Source of the DNA: a virus
Direction: 5' to 3' (one strand)
IMG/VR virus record: IMGVR_UViG_3300032163_000073
Span: 1-30,524 of that record
Length of the DNA stretch: 30,524 nucleotides
The notes under the pieces were generated by a model. The model saw only the letters and a list, made by a program, of their open reading frames with translations. It made no database searches and was not told where the DNA came from. The translations under genes and the position numbers were made by a program. Numbering within the stretch: position 1 is the stretch's first letter; each line of letters starts with the position of its first letter. This document shows, piece after piece, positions 6,379 through 13,034 of the stretch.

Positions 6379-6600
6379 TTAATTCCTAAAGTAGTGAGTA
6401 GCAACGATTTCAGCCAAAAACCTACATCCTGTTTCGCTCATTCCATCAGCAAAAGCAATAGCTAGTTTTTTCCTGTCTTTTGAATCGTTATCAAAACGTA
6501 TTGAGCATTCATTAAGAAGATATACAAGCTCTTCATGGTTCATCGTTTTTGCTAAATCAGCAACATTAACTTCAAACTCTTTGTTTATTGACACTTGCAT
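6379..6600 (-). CDS. Hypothetical phage protein, 73 aa
   Basis: Starts MQVSINKEFEVNVADLAKTM and looks like a small alpha/beta protein with a helical C-terminus ending in HYFRN. It overlaps the holin-like gene by 29 nt and lies 4 nt before the 29-aa peptide gene, so it belongs to the same coupled operon. The N-terminus (VSINKEFEVNVADLA) resembles phage proteins that start with a strand and then an amphipathic helix. Function unknown. Confidence 0.65.
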   Translation of the reverse strand: MQVSINKEFEVNVADLAKTMNHEELVYLLNECSIRFDNDSKDRKKLAIAFADGMSETGCRFLAEIVATHYFRN

Positions 6601-6826
6601 TTAACTTATCATCCTTAAAAGAAACAATCCTCAGAAATATAACGACCCAAGGAATCCATTTACCAAGTCCAGCCTCTGCTGGCATGTGCTGAGCAATTAT
6701 TGGTAATTCATGATAAGCGAATGATAGCACATCAGTATAGTATTGTGCAAGTACGCCCATGAATGCGCAGAAGATAACCGTGGCTTTTTTGTGGGAGGTG
6801 CGCCAGTCATCTATCAAACGGATCAT
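6572..6826 (-). CDS. Holin-like membrane protein (DUF7940-like)
   Basis: 84 aa. The start MIRLIDDWRTSHKKATVIFC matches the (R/K)L(I/V)DDWR motif of the phage holin family often labelled DUF7940. Two hydrophobic segments follow: about residues 16-36 and 60-72 (WIPWVVIFLRIV). A holin opens the inner membrane to trigger lysis. It lies in an operon with Rz/Rz1 on the minus strand, while the endolysin is at 22806 on the plus strand. The start overlaps the stop of the gene before it (ATGA). Confidence 0.7.
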   Translation of the reverse strand: MIRLIDDWRTSHKKATVIFCAFMGVLAQYYTDVLSFAYHELPIIAQHMPAEAGLGKWIPWVVIFLRIVSFKDDKLNASVNKQRV

Positions 6827-7014
6827 TTCTTAACCTCCTTCTTGCACGCCCAATAATCATTAACATCACTGCTTGGAAGTCCGATGCATTGTGATTTGTC
6901 GATAGATCTTGATTTATATTCGTTTAATTCATTAATTGTATGATAAACACCCAGTGCATAACCGGAGATTGGCAGCACAATAACAAAGATAAACCACATA
7001 ATATATGCTTTCAT
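6823..7014 (-). CDS. Membrane-anchored small protein, 63 aa
   Basis: The ATG at 7014 (MKAYIMWFIFVIVLPISGYA) has GGGG upstream. One N-terminal membrane helix or uncleaved signal is followed by a polar tail with two Cys (about residues 40 and 57) that could form a disulphide in the periplasm. It overlaps its neighbours by ATGA at both ends. The place next to the holin suggests a role in lysis control such as an antiholin, which is inference. Confidence 0.6.
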   Translation of the reverse strand: MKAYIMWFIFVIVLPISGYALGVYHTINELNEYKSRSIDKSQCIGLPSSDVNDYWACKKEVKK

Positions 7015-7109
7015 ATTAACCCCACAAAATACCAAATTAAAGAATAAACAACCCCAGCGGATACCATTAATAGGAAGTATTTAAGGTATTTTGGCACAAT
7101 GCGCCTCAT
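7011..7109 (-). CDS. Tiny membrane peptide, 32 aa
   Basis: MRRIVPKYLKYFLLMVSAGV plus a second hydrophobic stretch, so a basic N-terminus and one membrane helix. It overlaps the end of the 91-aa gene and stops in an ATGA overlap with the next gene. Both overlaps and the positive-inside pattern support a real gene. Confidence 0.55.
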   Translation of the reverse strand: MRRIVPKYLKYFLLMVSAGVVYSLIWYFVGLI

Positions 7110-7356
7110 AATCAGCAATGAATTGTTCGCGGGATAGTGGGGTTTGCCAGTCAGATGACAGTGCAAGTCTTAAGGGGATTTTTGAATTGGCACACAAAAA
7201 ATGTGTATCCCACCCTCCATCGAATAGCTTGTATAGAACAGGCGTTTTCTCATATGACGCTAACAATCCGTCGTTATCCTGTGCAATAAACTGACAATCA
7301 TCAGACAAATCACCCGGCGTTACTCCTGCTTCAATTAGGATTTGGGATAGGTTCAT
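7081..7356 (-). CDS. Conserved-looking phage protein, 91 aa
   Basis: Starts MNLSQILIEAGVTPGDLSDD and continues with alternating short strands and turns. The C-terminus SREQFIADYEAHCAKIP is typical of small phage proteins that end in a REQF-type helix. The ribosome site (GGGAAT) lies in the end of the gene before it, with an ATGA overlap. No catalytic motif. Function unknown. Confidence 0.65.
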   Translation of the reverse strand: MNLSQILIEAGVTPGDLSDDCQFIAQDNDGLLASYEKTPVLYKLFDGGWDTHFLCANSKIPLRLALSSDWQTPLSREQFIADYEAHCAKIP

Positions 7357-7502
7357 TTTTTATTCCCTATTTTTTTAAATAAATTAATTACATCAAAAAA
7401 TATGTTATACGAAATGTAAAAAACAACCCATAACACGCCAATTGCTGCAAGGGCTCCAAAAAAATACATGGCGACCACATCTTGTATTGTGTATACAAAC
7501 AT
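7353..7502 (-). CDS. Single-pass membrane protein, 49 aa
   Basis: MFVYTIQDVVAMYFFGALAA and a long hydrophobic core through residue 40, then KKIGNKK. It starts in a TAATG overlap and ends in an ATGA overlap with its neighbours. Likely an inner-membrane peptide with the basic tail in the cytoplasm. Confidence 0.55.
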   Translation of the reverse strand: MFVYTIQDVVAMYFFGALAAIGVLWVVFYISYNIFFDVINLFKKIGNKK

Positions 7503-7771
7503 TATTTATTCTCCTTTGCCATTTCAGCGGCGATTGCGGCGCGTGGTGTTGATTCATATTGTCCGACTGATTCATTAGAAACAAAATAAACACAATAACG
7601 ATCTCTAGTTAGCAGCTTGAATACGGTATATTCATTCTTTATTAGCCAATCCAGCATCTCGCTATCGGTTGGCGTGTGTCGCTCATTGTGATTAATCTCC
7701 AAATGTTTTTTGATAAAGCCATCGATATAACCATGCGTCCTTATTTGCCCGCTCAGTGTATCGATAGTCAA
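7502..7771 (-). CDS. Hypothetical phage protein, up to 89 aa
   Basis: The frame opens with TTG at 7771 (MTIDTLSGQIRTHGYIDGFI), because a stop lies just upstream and no ATG comes earlier than about residue 39. The TTG lies at the foot of the 7770-7793 hairpin with no clear ribosome site, so translation may be controlled by the fold or the gene may be 5'-truncated. Residues 25-45 are helical (TDSEMLDWLIKNEYTVF). The end is Ala/Glu/Lys-rich. Function unknown. Confidence 0.55.
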   Translation of the reverse strand: MTIDTLSGQIRTHGYIDGFIKKHLEINHNERHTPTDSEMLDWLIKNEYTVFKLLTRDRYCVYFVSNESVGQYESTPRAAIAAEMAKENK

Positions 7772-7793
7772 GCAAGGGTTTTATATCCTTGCT
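7770..7793. other. Intergenic hairpin
   Basis: AGCAAGG (7770-7776) pairs perfectly with CCTTGCT (7787-7793). There is no good T-run, so this is more likely an attenuator or mRNA processing site than a terminator. It covers the start region of the gene at 7502-7771. Confidence 0.55.
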
Positions 7794-7845
7794 TATCCTA
7801 GAGTATTGGTAAAGGCGCTTCCATCGCGCCTTGTATGACAACATA

Positions 7846-8508
7846 TCAACGCCCCAAGAAACTTTTGATAATTTCGGCTTGCTTTGCCTTTGCTGCGTCC
7901 CGTGCTGCGGTCCATGCTGCGTTCCGTGCTGCGGTCCATGCTACGTCCCGTGCTTCGGTCCATGCTGCGTCCCGTGCTGCGTCCCGTGCTGCGTCCCGTG
8001 CTACGTCCCGTGCTACGGTCCATGCTGCGTTCCGTGCTACGTCCCGTGCTTCGGTCCATGCTGCGTCCCGTGCTGCGTCCCGTGCTGCGTCCCGTGCTAC
8101 GGCAAGCTCTTCCTCTGTCGCCTCACCATTCGCAAAGCGCTCTGCAACATCAAGTGCATTTAAACTGCTCGGGTCAGTTATTAAATACTGAACTTCACGC
8201 ACAAATTTAACCGCCATTAAACGAGCTACTTTGTCACATTTTTGTGTCGTTGCACATAGCGCCCACAAGCAGTCATCTACTCCGTTTGATTCAAGAATAT
8301 CAAGAATATTGATTTCTTCTTTGTGAGCAAATCGGATATAGCTACAACTATCGTTGTATTTTTCTGTAAATGGTAAGTTTTGCAGCGAGCGGACAACTTT
8401 GTTATATCCTTCGTAGCAAGCGCCAGCTTTGCGTAATTGTTTTAGCGTGGTGGTTAAAATAAATCGTTCTTGTTTTGCTGGGATGATTGCTTCGATTTGG
8501 CTAATCAT
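7846..8508 (-). CDS. Phage protein with Ala/Arg/Trp tetrapeptide repeats, 220 aa
   Basis: Residues 1-135 form a helical globular domain (MISQIEAIIPAKQERFIL, later NGVDDCLWALCATT). Residues about 138-205 are a run of four-residue repeats of the type A-R-D-A / A-W-T-A, a long Ala-rich charged helix. The end is KAKQAEIIKSFLGR. The repeat is encoded by 12-bp DNA units. Proteins with such AARDAA/AAWDAA repeats occur widely in phages and bacteria, without known function to me. It is the first gene of the minus operon and has a strong promoter at 8551-8579. Repeat number may vary between strains. Confidence 0.75.
   Translation of the reverse strand: MISQIEAIIPAKQERFILTTTLKQLRKAGACYEGYNKVVRSLQNLPFTEKYNDSCSYIRFAHKEEINILDILESNGVDDCLWALCATTQKCDKVARLMAVKFVREVQYLITDPSSLNALDVAERFANGEATEEELAVARDAARDAARDAAWTEARDVARNAAWTVARDVARDAARDAARDAAWTEARDVAWTAARNAAWTAARDAAKAKQAEIIKSFLGR
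7884..8105. repeat. 12-bp tandem repeat tract inside a gene
   Basis: About 18 units related to CGTGCTGCGTCC fill this stretch. A higher-order 96-bp copy is visible: 7941-8006 equals 8037-8102 nearly base for base. It encodes the Ala-rich helix of the minus-strand 220-aa protein, with the reading frame kept in every unit. Confidence 0.9.
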
Positions 8509-8550
8509 TTTGAAACTCCGTTACGTTGCGTTGTTTGATTTGATGTAGTG

Positions 8551-8579
8551 AGTATAGATAAGTGTATAAAATTATGCAA
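8551..8579 (-). promoter_or_regulatory. Promoter of the minus-strand lysis operon
   Basis: Read on -: TTGCAT (8579-8574), 17 nt, TATACT (8556-8551). The spacer begins with the same 14 bases as the promoter at 98-126, and the leader is also shared. It drives the 220-aa gene and probably the coupled genes down to 5651. Confidence 0.8.
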
Positions 8580-8599
8580 GCACTGTCTTTGCATTTAGT

Positions 8600-8608
8600 T
8601 GTTATAAT
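8600..8608 (+). promoter_or_regulatory. Extended -10 promoter of the portal gene
   Basis: TGTTATAAT is a perfect extended -10 (TGnTATAAT) with no good -35. The predicted start near 8615 gives a 20-nt leader with GAGG at 8623-8626. It is divergent from the minus operon promoter. Confidence 0.6.
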
Positions 8609-8634
8609 GATAAAAATTATCCGAGGTTGACAGA

Positions 8635-9954
8635 ATGAACTTAATGATGACGATAAATAGCGCTGTGTCAGCAGCTCGCCAAGCGTTTGCTGGCGGCATG
8701 TCACTAGACAGTAAGCGGCCTGATGCATGGTGTACATATGGCTACCCTACGGAGATCAGTTTCGAGGAGTTCAAGACAGCATATGAGCGAACGGGGGCGG
8801 GGCATGGTGCGGTAGAGCGTATCTTAGGCAAATGCTGGGAGAAAGTGCCACGCATTAAACTTGATGACGGTAAGGATGATGAATCCACATGGGAAAAACA
8901 GGTAGGTGTATTTTTCCAAGAAAAGAAAACGAATGTATGGAATAAAATTATTGAGCTGGATCGCCGTGGTCTGGTAGGTTCTTACTCGGCTATCATTTAT
9001 CAAGTAGCGGATAACAAGCGATGGGATCAACCGCTTGAAACCGCACAGCGTCTAGTAAAGCTTATCCCTTGCTGGGAAAATGAGATTAAGGCCAGCGCTT
9101 GGGATATGGATATAAGTTCAGAGCGTTACGGCGAGCCTACCATGTGGAGCTATACAGAAAATAGGCCATTCGCTCAGGATAAGCAGCCAGTAACACAGGT
9201 ACAAATCCATTGGACACGCGTTCAAGAGATGCGGACTGTTCCACTATTAAAGGCTGGCTTCAATCACATTATTGATATGTGTAAAGTTTCTGGTGGTAGT
9301 GGCGAGTCATTCTTAAAGAATTCAGCACGCACGGTTTCTGTTGAGTTTGATAAGGATGTAGATCCGACAGTAAAGGGAGTAGATGGAGCAGAGCCAGTTA
9401 GCCTAAAGGACGCTCTAAATAAGCAGATCCAAGCGCTTAATACCAATCAAGATGCGGCCATTGTTCTGCAGGGTGCAAAGGTAACGACACTACAAACGAC
9501 CATTGCAGATCCTACTGGGCCTTGGGCTGTGCCTGCTAATGAATTTGCTGCGTCTGTTCAGTTGCCATTTACCGTTCTATTCGGTCAGCAGACAGGCCGA
9601 CTAGCATCTGATCAAGATAAGACTGATACTGCAAACCGTTGTGGATCACGCCGTTTAAATGAATGCGAGCCTATGCTAACTGAGTTTATTCGTCGCATGC
9701 AGGCAGCAACCCTGCTACCGGCTGGCGAGTTCAAGATTGAATGGTCTGATTTACTTGAGCCAAGCGACAAAGATCGGCTAGAGAAGACCAAGATCATGGC
9801 CGATACAAACAAAGTGACGTTTGAATCAGGTGCAGAGCCGGTGTATACGCAAGAAGAAATGCGACTGATGGCGGATTATGATCCGATGGTGATAGAGAGG
9901 CCGGTAGTGGATGTTCCTACGGATACGCCGCCTAAAGATAAGCCAGTGATGTAA
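8635..9954 (+). CDS. Portal protein (DUF1073 type)
   Basis: 439 aa. Portals form the twelve-part ring at one vertex through which DNA enters and leaves. The run from KRPDAWCTYGYPTEISFEEF and GHGAVERILGKCWEKVPRI through RRGLVGSYSAIIYQVAD is the pattern of the DUF1073 portal family. Later segments PFTVLFGQQTGRLASDQD and the C-terminal EWSDLLEPSDKDRLEKTKIM, with EMR near the end, also fit. The ATG at 8635 has GAGG upstream. The frame is intact, and the place (terminase, portal, minor head protein) fits, though minus-strand genes are inserted between. Confidence 0.9.
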   Translation: MNLMMTINSAVSAARQAFAGGMSLDSKRPDAWCTYGYPTEISFEEFKTAYERTGAGHGAVERILGKCWEKVPRIKLDDGKDDESTWEKQVGVFFQEKKTNVWNKIIELDRRGLVGSYSAIIYQVADNKRWDQPLETAQRLVKLIPCWENEIKASAWDMDISSERYGEPTMWSYTENRPFAQDKQPVTQVQIHWTRVQEMRTVPLLKAGFNHIIDMCKVSGGSGESFLKNSARTVSVEFDKDVDPTVKGVDGAEPVSLKDALNKQIQALNTNQDAAIVLQGAKVTTLQTTIADPTGPWAVPANEFAASVQLPFTVLFGQQTGRLASDQDKTDTANRCGSRRLNECEPMLTEFIRRMQAATLLPAGEFKIEWSDLLEPSDKDRLEKTKIMADTNKVTFESGAEPVYTQEEMRLMADYDPMVIERPVVDVPTDTPPKDKPVM

Positions 9955-9982
9955 AAAAAGCCCCGTTATGGGGCTTTTTTGT
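9954..9982. terminator. Bidirectional terminator
   Basis: AAAAAAGCCCC (9954-9964) pairs with GGGGCTTTTTT (9970-9980). It ends the portal transcript on + and the minus-strand cassette that stops at 9982. Confidence 0.9.
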
Positions 9983-10204
9983 TAATCTTCTAATCGATAG
10001 CCGTATGGATTTAACCTTAGATTAAGAATTCCAAGCAATTCATTTTTTCTATTTGCTAATGCCAATCCATCTGTATTTACTGCCATAACCTTTGCCGCAC
10101 CTGCATATTGGCTGGTTTGTTCTTAAACTGCGCTTCCATAAATTCTTAGGCAATGGCTCTTTTACATTTCTATTGCTTGTTTTTGTGGTTATGTAGTACG
10201 TCAT
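9982..10204 (-). pseudogene. Small phage gene with two frameshifts
   Basis: The ATG at 10204 (TGATG overlap with the gene before) gives MTYYITTKTSNRNVKEPLPK. The best continuation then moves to the frame MEAQFKNKPA (junction near 10139-10143). It moves again (near 10109-10112) to YAGAAKVMAVNTDGLALANR and the end LGILNLRLNPYGYRLED at 9982. Each joint needs one missing base. As it stands the first frame would make a 51-aa protein with an unrelated end. One original gene of about 73 aa is the simplest reading. Function unknown. Confidence 0.55.
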
Positions 10205-10362
10205 CACTTAGCCTCAACAAGAATTAAATCAGCATGGTCATGCTTGGTAAGCTTACTTAGCATCGTGCATGCTTCATGATGATTTAATGGCGAAGATGTC
10301 ATCACGGTTACTTTTTTAGTTTTTACGTTAACGCAATGTATGTGGAATAATTTTTCATACAT
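10204..10362 (-). CDS. Small hypothetical protein, 52 aa
   Basis: MYEKLFHIHCVNVKTKKVTV then MTSSPLNHHEACTMLSKLTK and a strand ending in VEAK. The beta-beta-alpha-beta pattern looks like a compact fold. The ATG at 10362 has GGGG upstream and a promoter at 10396-10424. It overlaps the next gene (TGATG). Function unknown. Confidence 0.6.
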   Translation of the reverse strand: MYEKLFHIHCVNVKTKKVTVMTSSPLNHHEACTMLSKLTKHDHADLILVEAK

Positions 10363-10395
10363 TTCTAACCCCGTTAAGTTGTTTGGTATGTCTGC

Positions 10396-10424
10396 ATTAT
10401 TAACTAACGTATAAAACTATGCAA
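10396..10424 (-). promoter_or_regulatory. Cassette promoter, minus strand
   Basis: TTGCAT (10424-10419), 17 nt, AATAAT (10401-10396). The first spacer bases AGTTTTATAC match the other copies, and the leader (CAAACAACTTAACGG) is related to that at 8529. It drives the 52-aa gene. Confidence 0.7.
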
Positions 10425-10463
10425 GTGTTTTGTCGTATAATGTGCATATATTTTGGAGAAATC

Positions 10464-11366
10464 ATGAAAAACCCAATCATTCCACGTAGTAAGACAGATC
10501 CAGTAGGTGCGAATCGCATCTTAACCAAGGCGTTAAAAGAGATCGATGCACGTTATAAAGGTGCAGAGACAGAAATCATAGCGGCGTTTAAAGCCGTGCC
10601 GGTGTATGCCATAAACGAGGCAGAAGTGGCCTATGGCCTATCTGCGATTGATCGTATGGCGCTGTCCGAAACAACGCAGCGCATTCTTGATAAGTGGCTA
10701 GTAGATGGTAAATCACCCGATGATTTTTTCTATGCAACTTTCAATGAGCAGGCAGTACAGACGTCAACGGCTATCGCATACACGAACATAGCCACCGTTA
10801 GCGCTACATACGCTGCTGCTGAGTCGCTTTCTAGGATTGTTAATAGCCAACCGTACCAAAACGCTATTGCGACAGCGCAATTCAAGAGTTATGAGCACTG
10901 GGTTGGTCTTGCCGCTCAGACTAAAGCGGATTTGATGCAGATCATTACTCAATCGGTTGCCGATGGAAATAACCCTAAGAGCGTGGTTACTGAGATTAGC
11001 GATAGGCTTGAGGTGAGTAGAAGCAAGGCAAGGCAATACGCACAGACCGATATCACGGACACTTTGCGACAGACGACTATAAACGAGGATACGAGGGTAG
11101 GGAAGGAATACGGCATTAAGACGGCGCTATTATGGACTTCTGCATTCTTAGCCACTACCCGACCTTGGCACGCTTCTAGGAGTGGGCATGTGTATAGCGC
11201 GGAGGAGGTGAAGGCGTTTTATGCTACAAGAGGTAACAAGTATAATTGCCACTGTGGGATAACTACTGTGTTACTAGATGAAAACGGTAAACCCATGTTG
11301 ACGGATAACCTCAAGAAACGAATGGAAGAAGAGCGTAAACAGTGGGAGGATAATCATGGCGAGTAA
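10464..11366 (+). CDS. Minor head protein (phage head morphogenesis, SPP1 gp7/Mu F type)
   Basis: 300 aa from the ATG at 10464 (MKNPIIPRSKTDPVGANRIL) with TTGGAG upstream. Such proteins are carried in few copies in the prohead and interact with the portal. The C-terminal part shows the family pattern: the helix ISDRLEVSRSKARQYAQTDI, then LLWTSAFLATTRPWHASRSG and a metal-type NCHCGITTVL before the end. The frame is intact and ends in a terminator. A TATAAT at 10436-10441 gives a short leader. It is the first structural gene after the portal. Confidence 0.85.
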   Translation: MKNPIIPRSKTDPVGANRILTKALKEIDARYKGAETEIIAAFKAVPVYAINEAEVAYGLSAIDRMALSETTQRILDKWLVDGKSPDDFFYATFNEQAVQTSTAIAYTNIATVSATYAAAESLSRIVNSQPYQNAIATAQFKSYEHWVGLAAQTKADLMQIITQSVADGNNPKSVVTEISDRLEVSRSKARQYAQTDITDTLRQTTINEDTRVGKEYGIKTALLWTSAFLATTRPWHASRSGHVYSAEEVKAFYATRGNKYNCHCGITTVLLDENGKPMLTDNLKKRMEEERKQWEDNHGE

Positions 11367-11371
11367 ATAAA

Positions 11372-11397
11372 ATCCCACATGCAGTGGGCTTTTTATT
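11372..11397. terminator. Terminator between convergent genes
   Basis: CCCAC (11374-11378) and GTGGG (11384-11388) with loop ATGCA, followed by TTTTT on +. It ends the minor head gene, and the minus-strand gene stops right beside it. Confidence 0.8.
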
Positions 11398-12009
11398 AGT
11401 AGTGCGTCGTCTCTATCCCAGCCTCTAAATCGCCTTGCACTTTATCTGCAATACGATGCAATGCAGTAACTAATCTTTCGTCGGCCTCTGCATTTGCAGC
11501 GATTCTGATGATCGATATCTTTGCACATTGCCATGCTTGGTGGGCTTGGTGTGGCGAGATGCAAAGTAGCCAAGCCGTTCTGATTTGCCATTCATTCCTA
11601 CCGCAGCTATATATTTTTTCTTCCGTCTATTTAAGCAAACACCAATAGGCCATTCGCCTCTGGAAGCATTACAGGTATTTAATAGCTTATTTATTCCTTG
11701 ATGCACAAACAAGCACGTATCTGGCCCATAAACTTTATTACCACTTACCAACAAGTCCTTATCAAGCTCCTTCCCCATCCAATCTTGGGCTCCCATCCAT
11801 GCTTTGAATGTCATAAAGCTATGCCAGACGGTATCGACGGTGCAACTTGCATATGTAGGCGATCTTATGTGCTTCTTGTTGTCGTAACAGCGCTGAATCA
11901 TGTGCAGCCAGCGGGTATAAAATGGACACCATATCCATTTCCCATTAATGGTTGGATTCACATCGTAATCAGCATCATTGATACCAACACCATATAAAAG
12001 CTTTTTCAT
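11396..12009 (-). pseudogene. Phage HNH/AP2-like endonuclease-family gene, frameshifted near its 3' end
   Basis: The ATG at 12009 gives MKKLLYGVGINDADYDVNPT, then CPFYTRWLHMIQRCYDNK, FKAWMGAQDWMGKELDKDLL and VYGPDTCLFVHQGINKLL. This is a phage family often annotated as HNH or AP2-type DNA-binding/endonuclease proteins. After LGYFAS the frame runs into an unlikely Arg-rich end that stops at 11470. The alternative frame, entered near 11555-11561, reads SPHQAHQAWQCAKI and ends in LHRIADKVQGDLEAGIETTH at 11396, a much better C-terminus. One missing base explains it. The N-terminal core is intact, so the product may still work. It is insertion-like cargo between head genes. Confidence 0.65.
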
Positions 12010-12029
12010 AATGTTTAACCCATAAAAAA

Positions 12030-12103
12030 GGGTTTCACCTGACGAGTCTACCGAAGGAGTTGGCAGAATCGGAACAGCACCGACCACCCGTCATGTGAAA
12101 CCC
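12030..12103. ncRNA. 74-nt structured RNA element (C4-like candidate)
   Basis: GGGTTTCAC (12030-12038) pairs with GTGAAACCC (12095-12103). Inside, GACGAGT pairs with ACCCGTC allowing one wobble, giving a long stem with a branched top. The top holds TCGG/CCGA-type pairing and CCGAAGGAGTTGG. Both strands have a T-run after the stem, so either orientation could end there. It is the leader of the minus-strand endonuclease-like gene. The general form recalls the phage C4 antisense RNA, but I cannot confirm this from memory. Confidence 0.5.
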
Positions 12104-12626
12104 TACTGTTTTTTAGTCCCTGCCAAGGGATAAACATATGTTATTATACATGCTTAACAAAGTCAATAACTTACTAATAATTAAGCTTTATTGATGTTGA
12201 TGCTTACAAAGCAATCATAAATACTGCGATAATTACAAATACTTACACGAAAAAGCGACCACCCACACCACCTGTGTGTTACAAACATAGGTAGGTGAAA
12301 CTTAAACAATCTGTAATTATCACCATTAATCAGGCTTATCTTTCAAATATCAAGGCTATTTGTTTACGTAAAATGTAATGATTACAAAATAACATACTTA
12401 TTTGTCGTCATTCTTTCTAGTAACGTAAACAAAAATGATATTTACCGCTCATGTTCGTGTCGTGAAATGCTCTGAAAAAAGTGCTTGTGACGCTTAAGAA
12501 CGACAATATAAAAACAGTCTACCGTCCTTAAGCGTCACAAAAAAAAATCAGTGTTTTTTGAGTTAGTAAGGATTCGAGCATAAGAGGCGGCGCTCTATCG
12601 TCGTTTGTGAGCGTTGAAAATAAATG
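12104..12626. other. AT-rich intergenic region with several inverted repeats, no gene seen
   Basis: No protein gene is supported. Perfect inverted repeats are GATAATTACA (12229-12238) with TGTAATTATC (12312-12321), TTTGTTTACGT (12359-12369) with ACGTAAACAAA (12423-12433), and the 14-bp pair at 12485-12540. A TGTAAT-G-ATTACA palindrome lies near 12373-12387. A TATAAT near 12138 on the minus strand could serve the structured RNA and the gene after it. The layout suits a regulatory or replication-related site, but nothing decides which. Confidence 0.5.
12485..12540. repeat. 14-bp perfect inverted repeat
   Basis: TTGTGACGCTTAAG (12485-12498) and CTTAAGCGTCACAA (12527-12540) flank 28 nt. An A-run follows on +, and on - a T-run lies four bases beyond the stem, so it is at best a weak minus-strand terminator. 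An operator pair or a transposon-end remnant are alternatives. Confidence 0.8.
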
Positions 12627-12655
12627 TTGTATATTTTTGTACGATGATTTAAGAT
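12627..12655 (+). promoter_or_regulatory. Cassette promoter with operator-like spacer
   Basis: TTGTAT (12627-12632), 17 nt, TAAGAT (12650-12655). Both boxes equal those of 21316-21344, and the spacers are related (TTTGTAC against TTTATAC). It drives the Imm cassette 12686-13202. Confidence 0.75.
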
Positions 12656-12685
12656 GCAGTCATCAACAAACAAGGAGCTGGAAAG

Positions 12686-12877
12686 ATGGTAACGAGAGAA
12701 GCAGCACACAAAACACTACTGGCAAAGTTTGGATCTGTGGTTTCGGTAGATATGGAGAGGGGATTTACAAGAGCATGGCAGCAACAGAGCGATAATGTTA
12801 ATGAGTTGCTGGATATGTTAGATGAGCTAGTCGATGCCGTAAAAACACATTGGAATGAAAAGACTGCTGAAATATAA
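12686..12877 (+). CDS. Small helical protein, 63 aa
   Basis: The ATG at 12686 has AAGGAG upstream. It reads MVTREAAHKTLLAKFGSVVS, then a long amphipathic helix (DNVNELLDMLDELVDAVKTH) with regular Leu/Val spacing that could dimerise. First gene of the cassette with the Imm-like gene. Function unknown. Confidence 0.65.
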   Translation: MVTREAAHKTLLAKFGSVVSVDMERGFTRAWQQQSDNVNELLDMLDELVDAVKTHWNEKTAEI

Positions 12878-12921
12878 AAAAGCGCTGAAGAGATGGTGAG
12901 TGAATACCGGAGCAATGTGTG

Positions 12922-13032
12922 ATGAAATCCAAAACAGTAAACACAAACCTCAAGTCACACTATTTCATCCAAGACGGTTATGTCGTCCGGTCATGGCGTG
13001 GTCAAGTAAAATTTCTTCATAAGGAGGGTTGA
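12922..13032 (+). CDS. Small basic protein, 36 aa
   Basis: MKSKTVNTNLKSHYFIQDGY then VVRSWRGQVKFLHKEG. Basic and beta-like. It lies between the helical protein and the Imm-like gene. The AAGGAGG that serves the Imm-like gene overlaps its last codons, so their translation may be coupled. No family recognised. Confidence 0.55.
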   Translation: MKSKTVNTNLKSHYFIQDGYVVRSWRGQVKFLHKEG

Positions 13033-13034
13033 TC

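Noticed and set aside
7884-8105. Repeat tract as a CRISPR array
   Set aside because: Units are 12 bp, adjacent without spacers and in frame inside a gene.
7831-8210. Three + strand frames rich in Cys-Pro, Ala-Ser or Leu-Arg repeats
   Set aside because: They mirror the 12-bp repeat of the minus-strand 220-aa gene. They have no ribosome site, and the repeat gives open frames on both strands by chance.
8501-8737. Minus-strand 78-aa frame over the portal start
   Set aside because: It runs through two promoters and the portal start, has unlikely composition and no ribosome site.
12607-12795. 62-aa + frame overlapping the cassette start
   Set aside because: It contains the promoter at 12627-12655 inside its frame; the 12686 frame has the proper AAGGAG.
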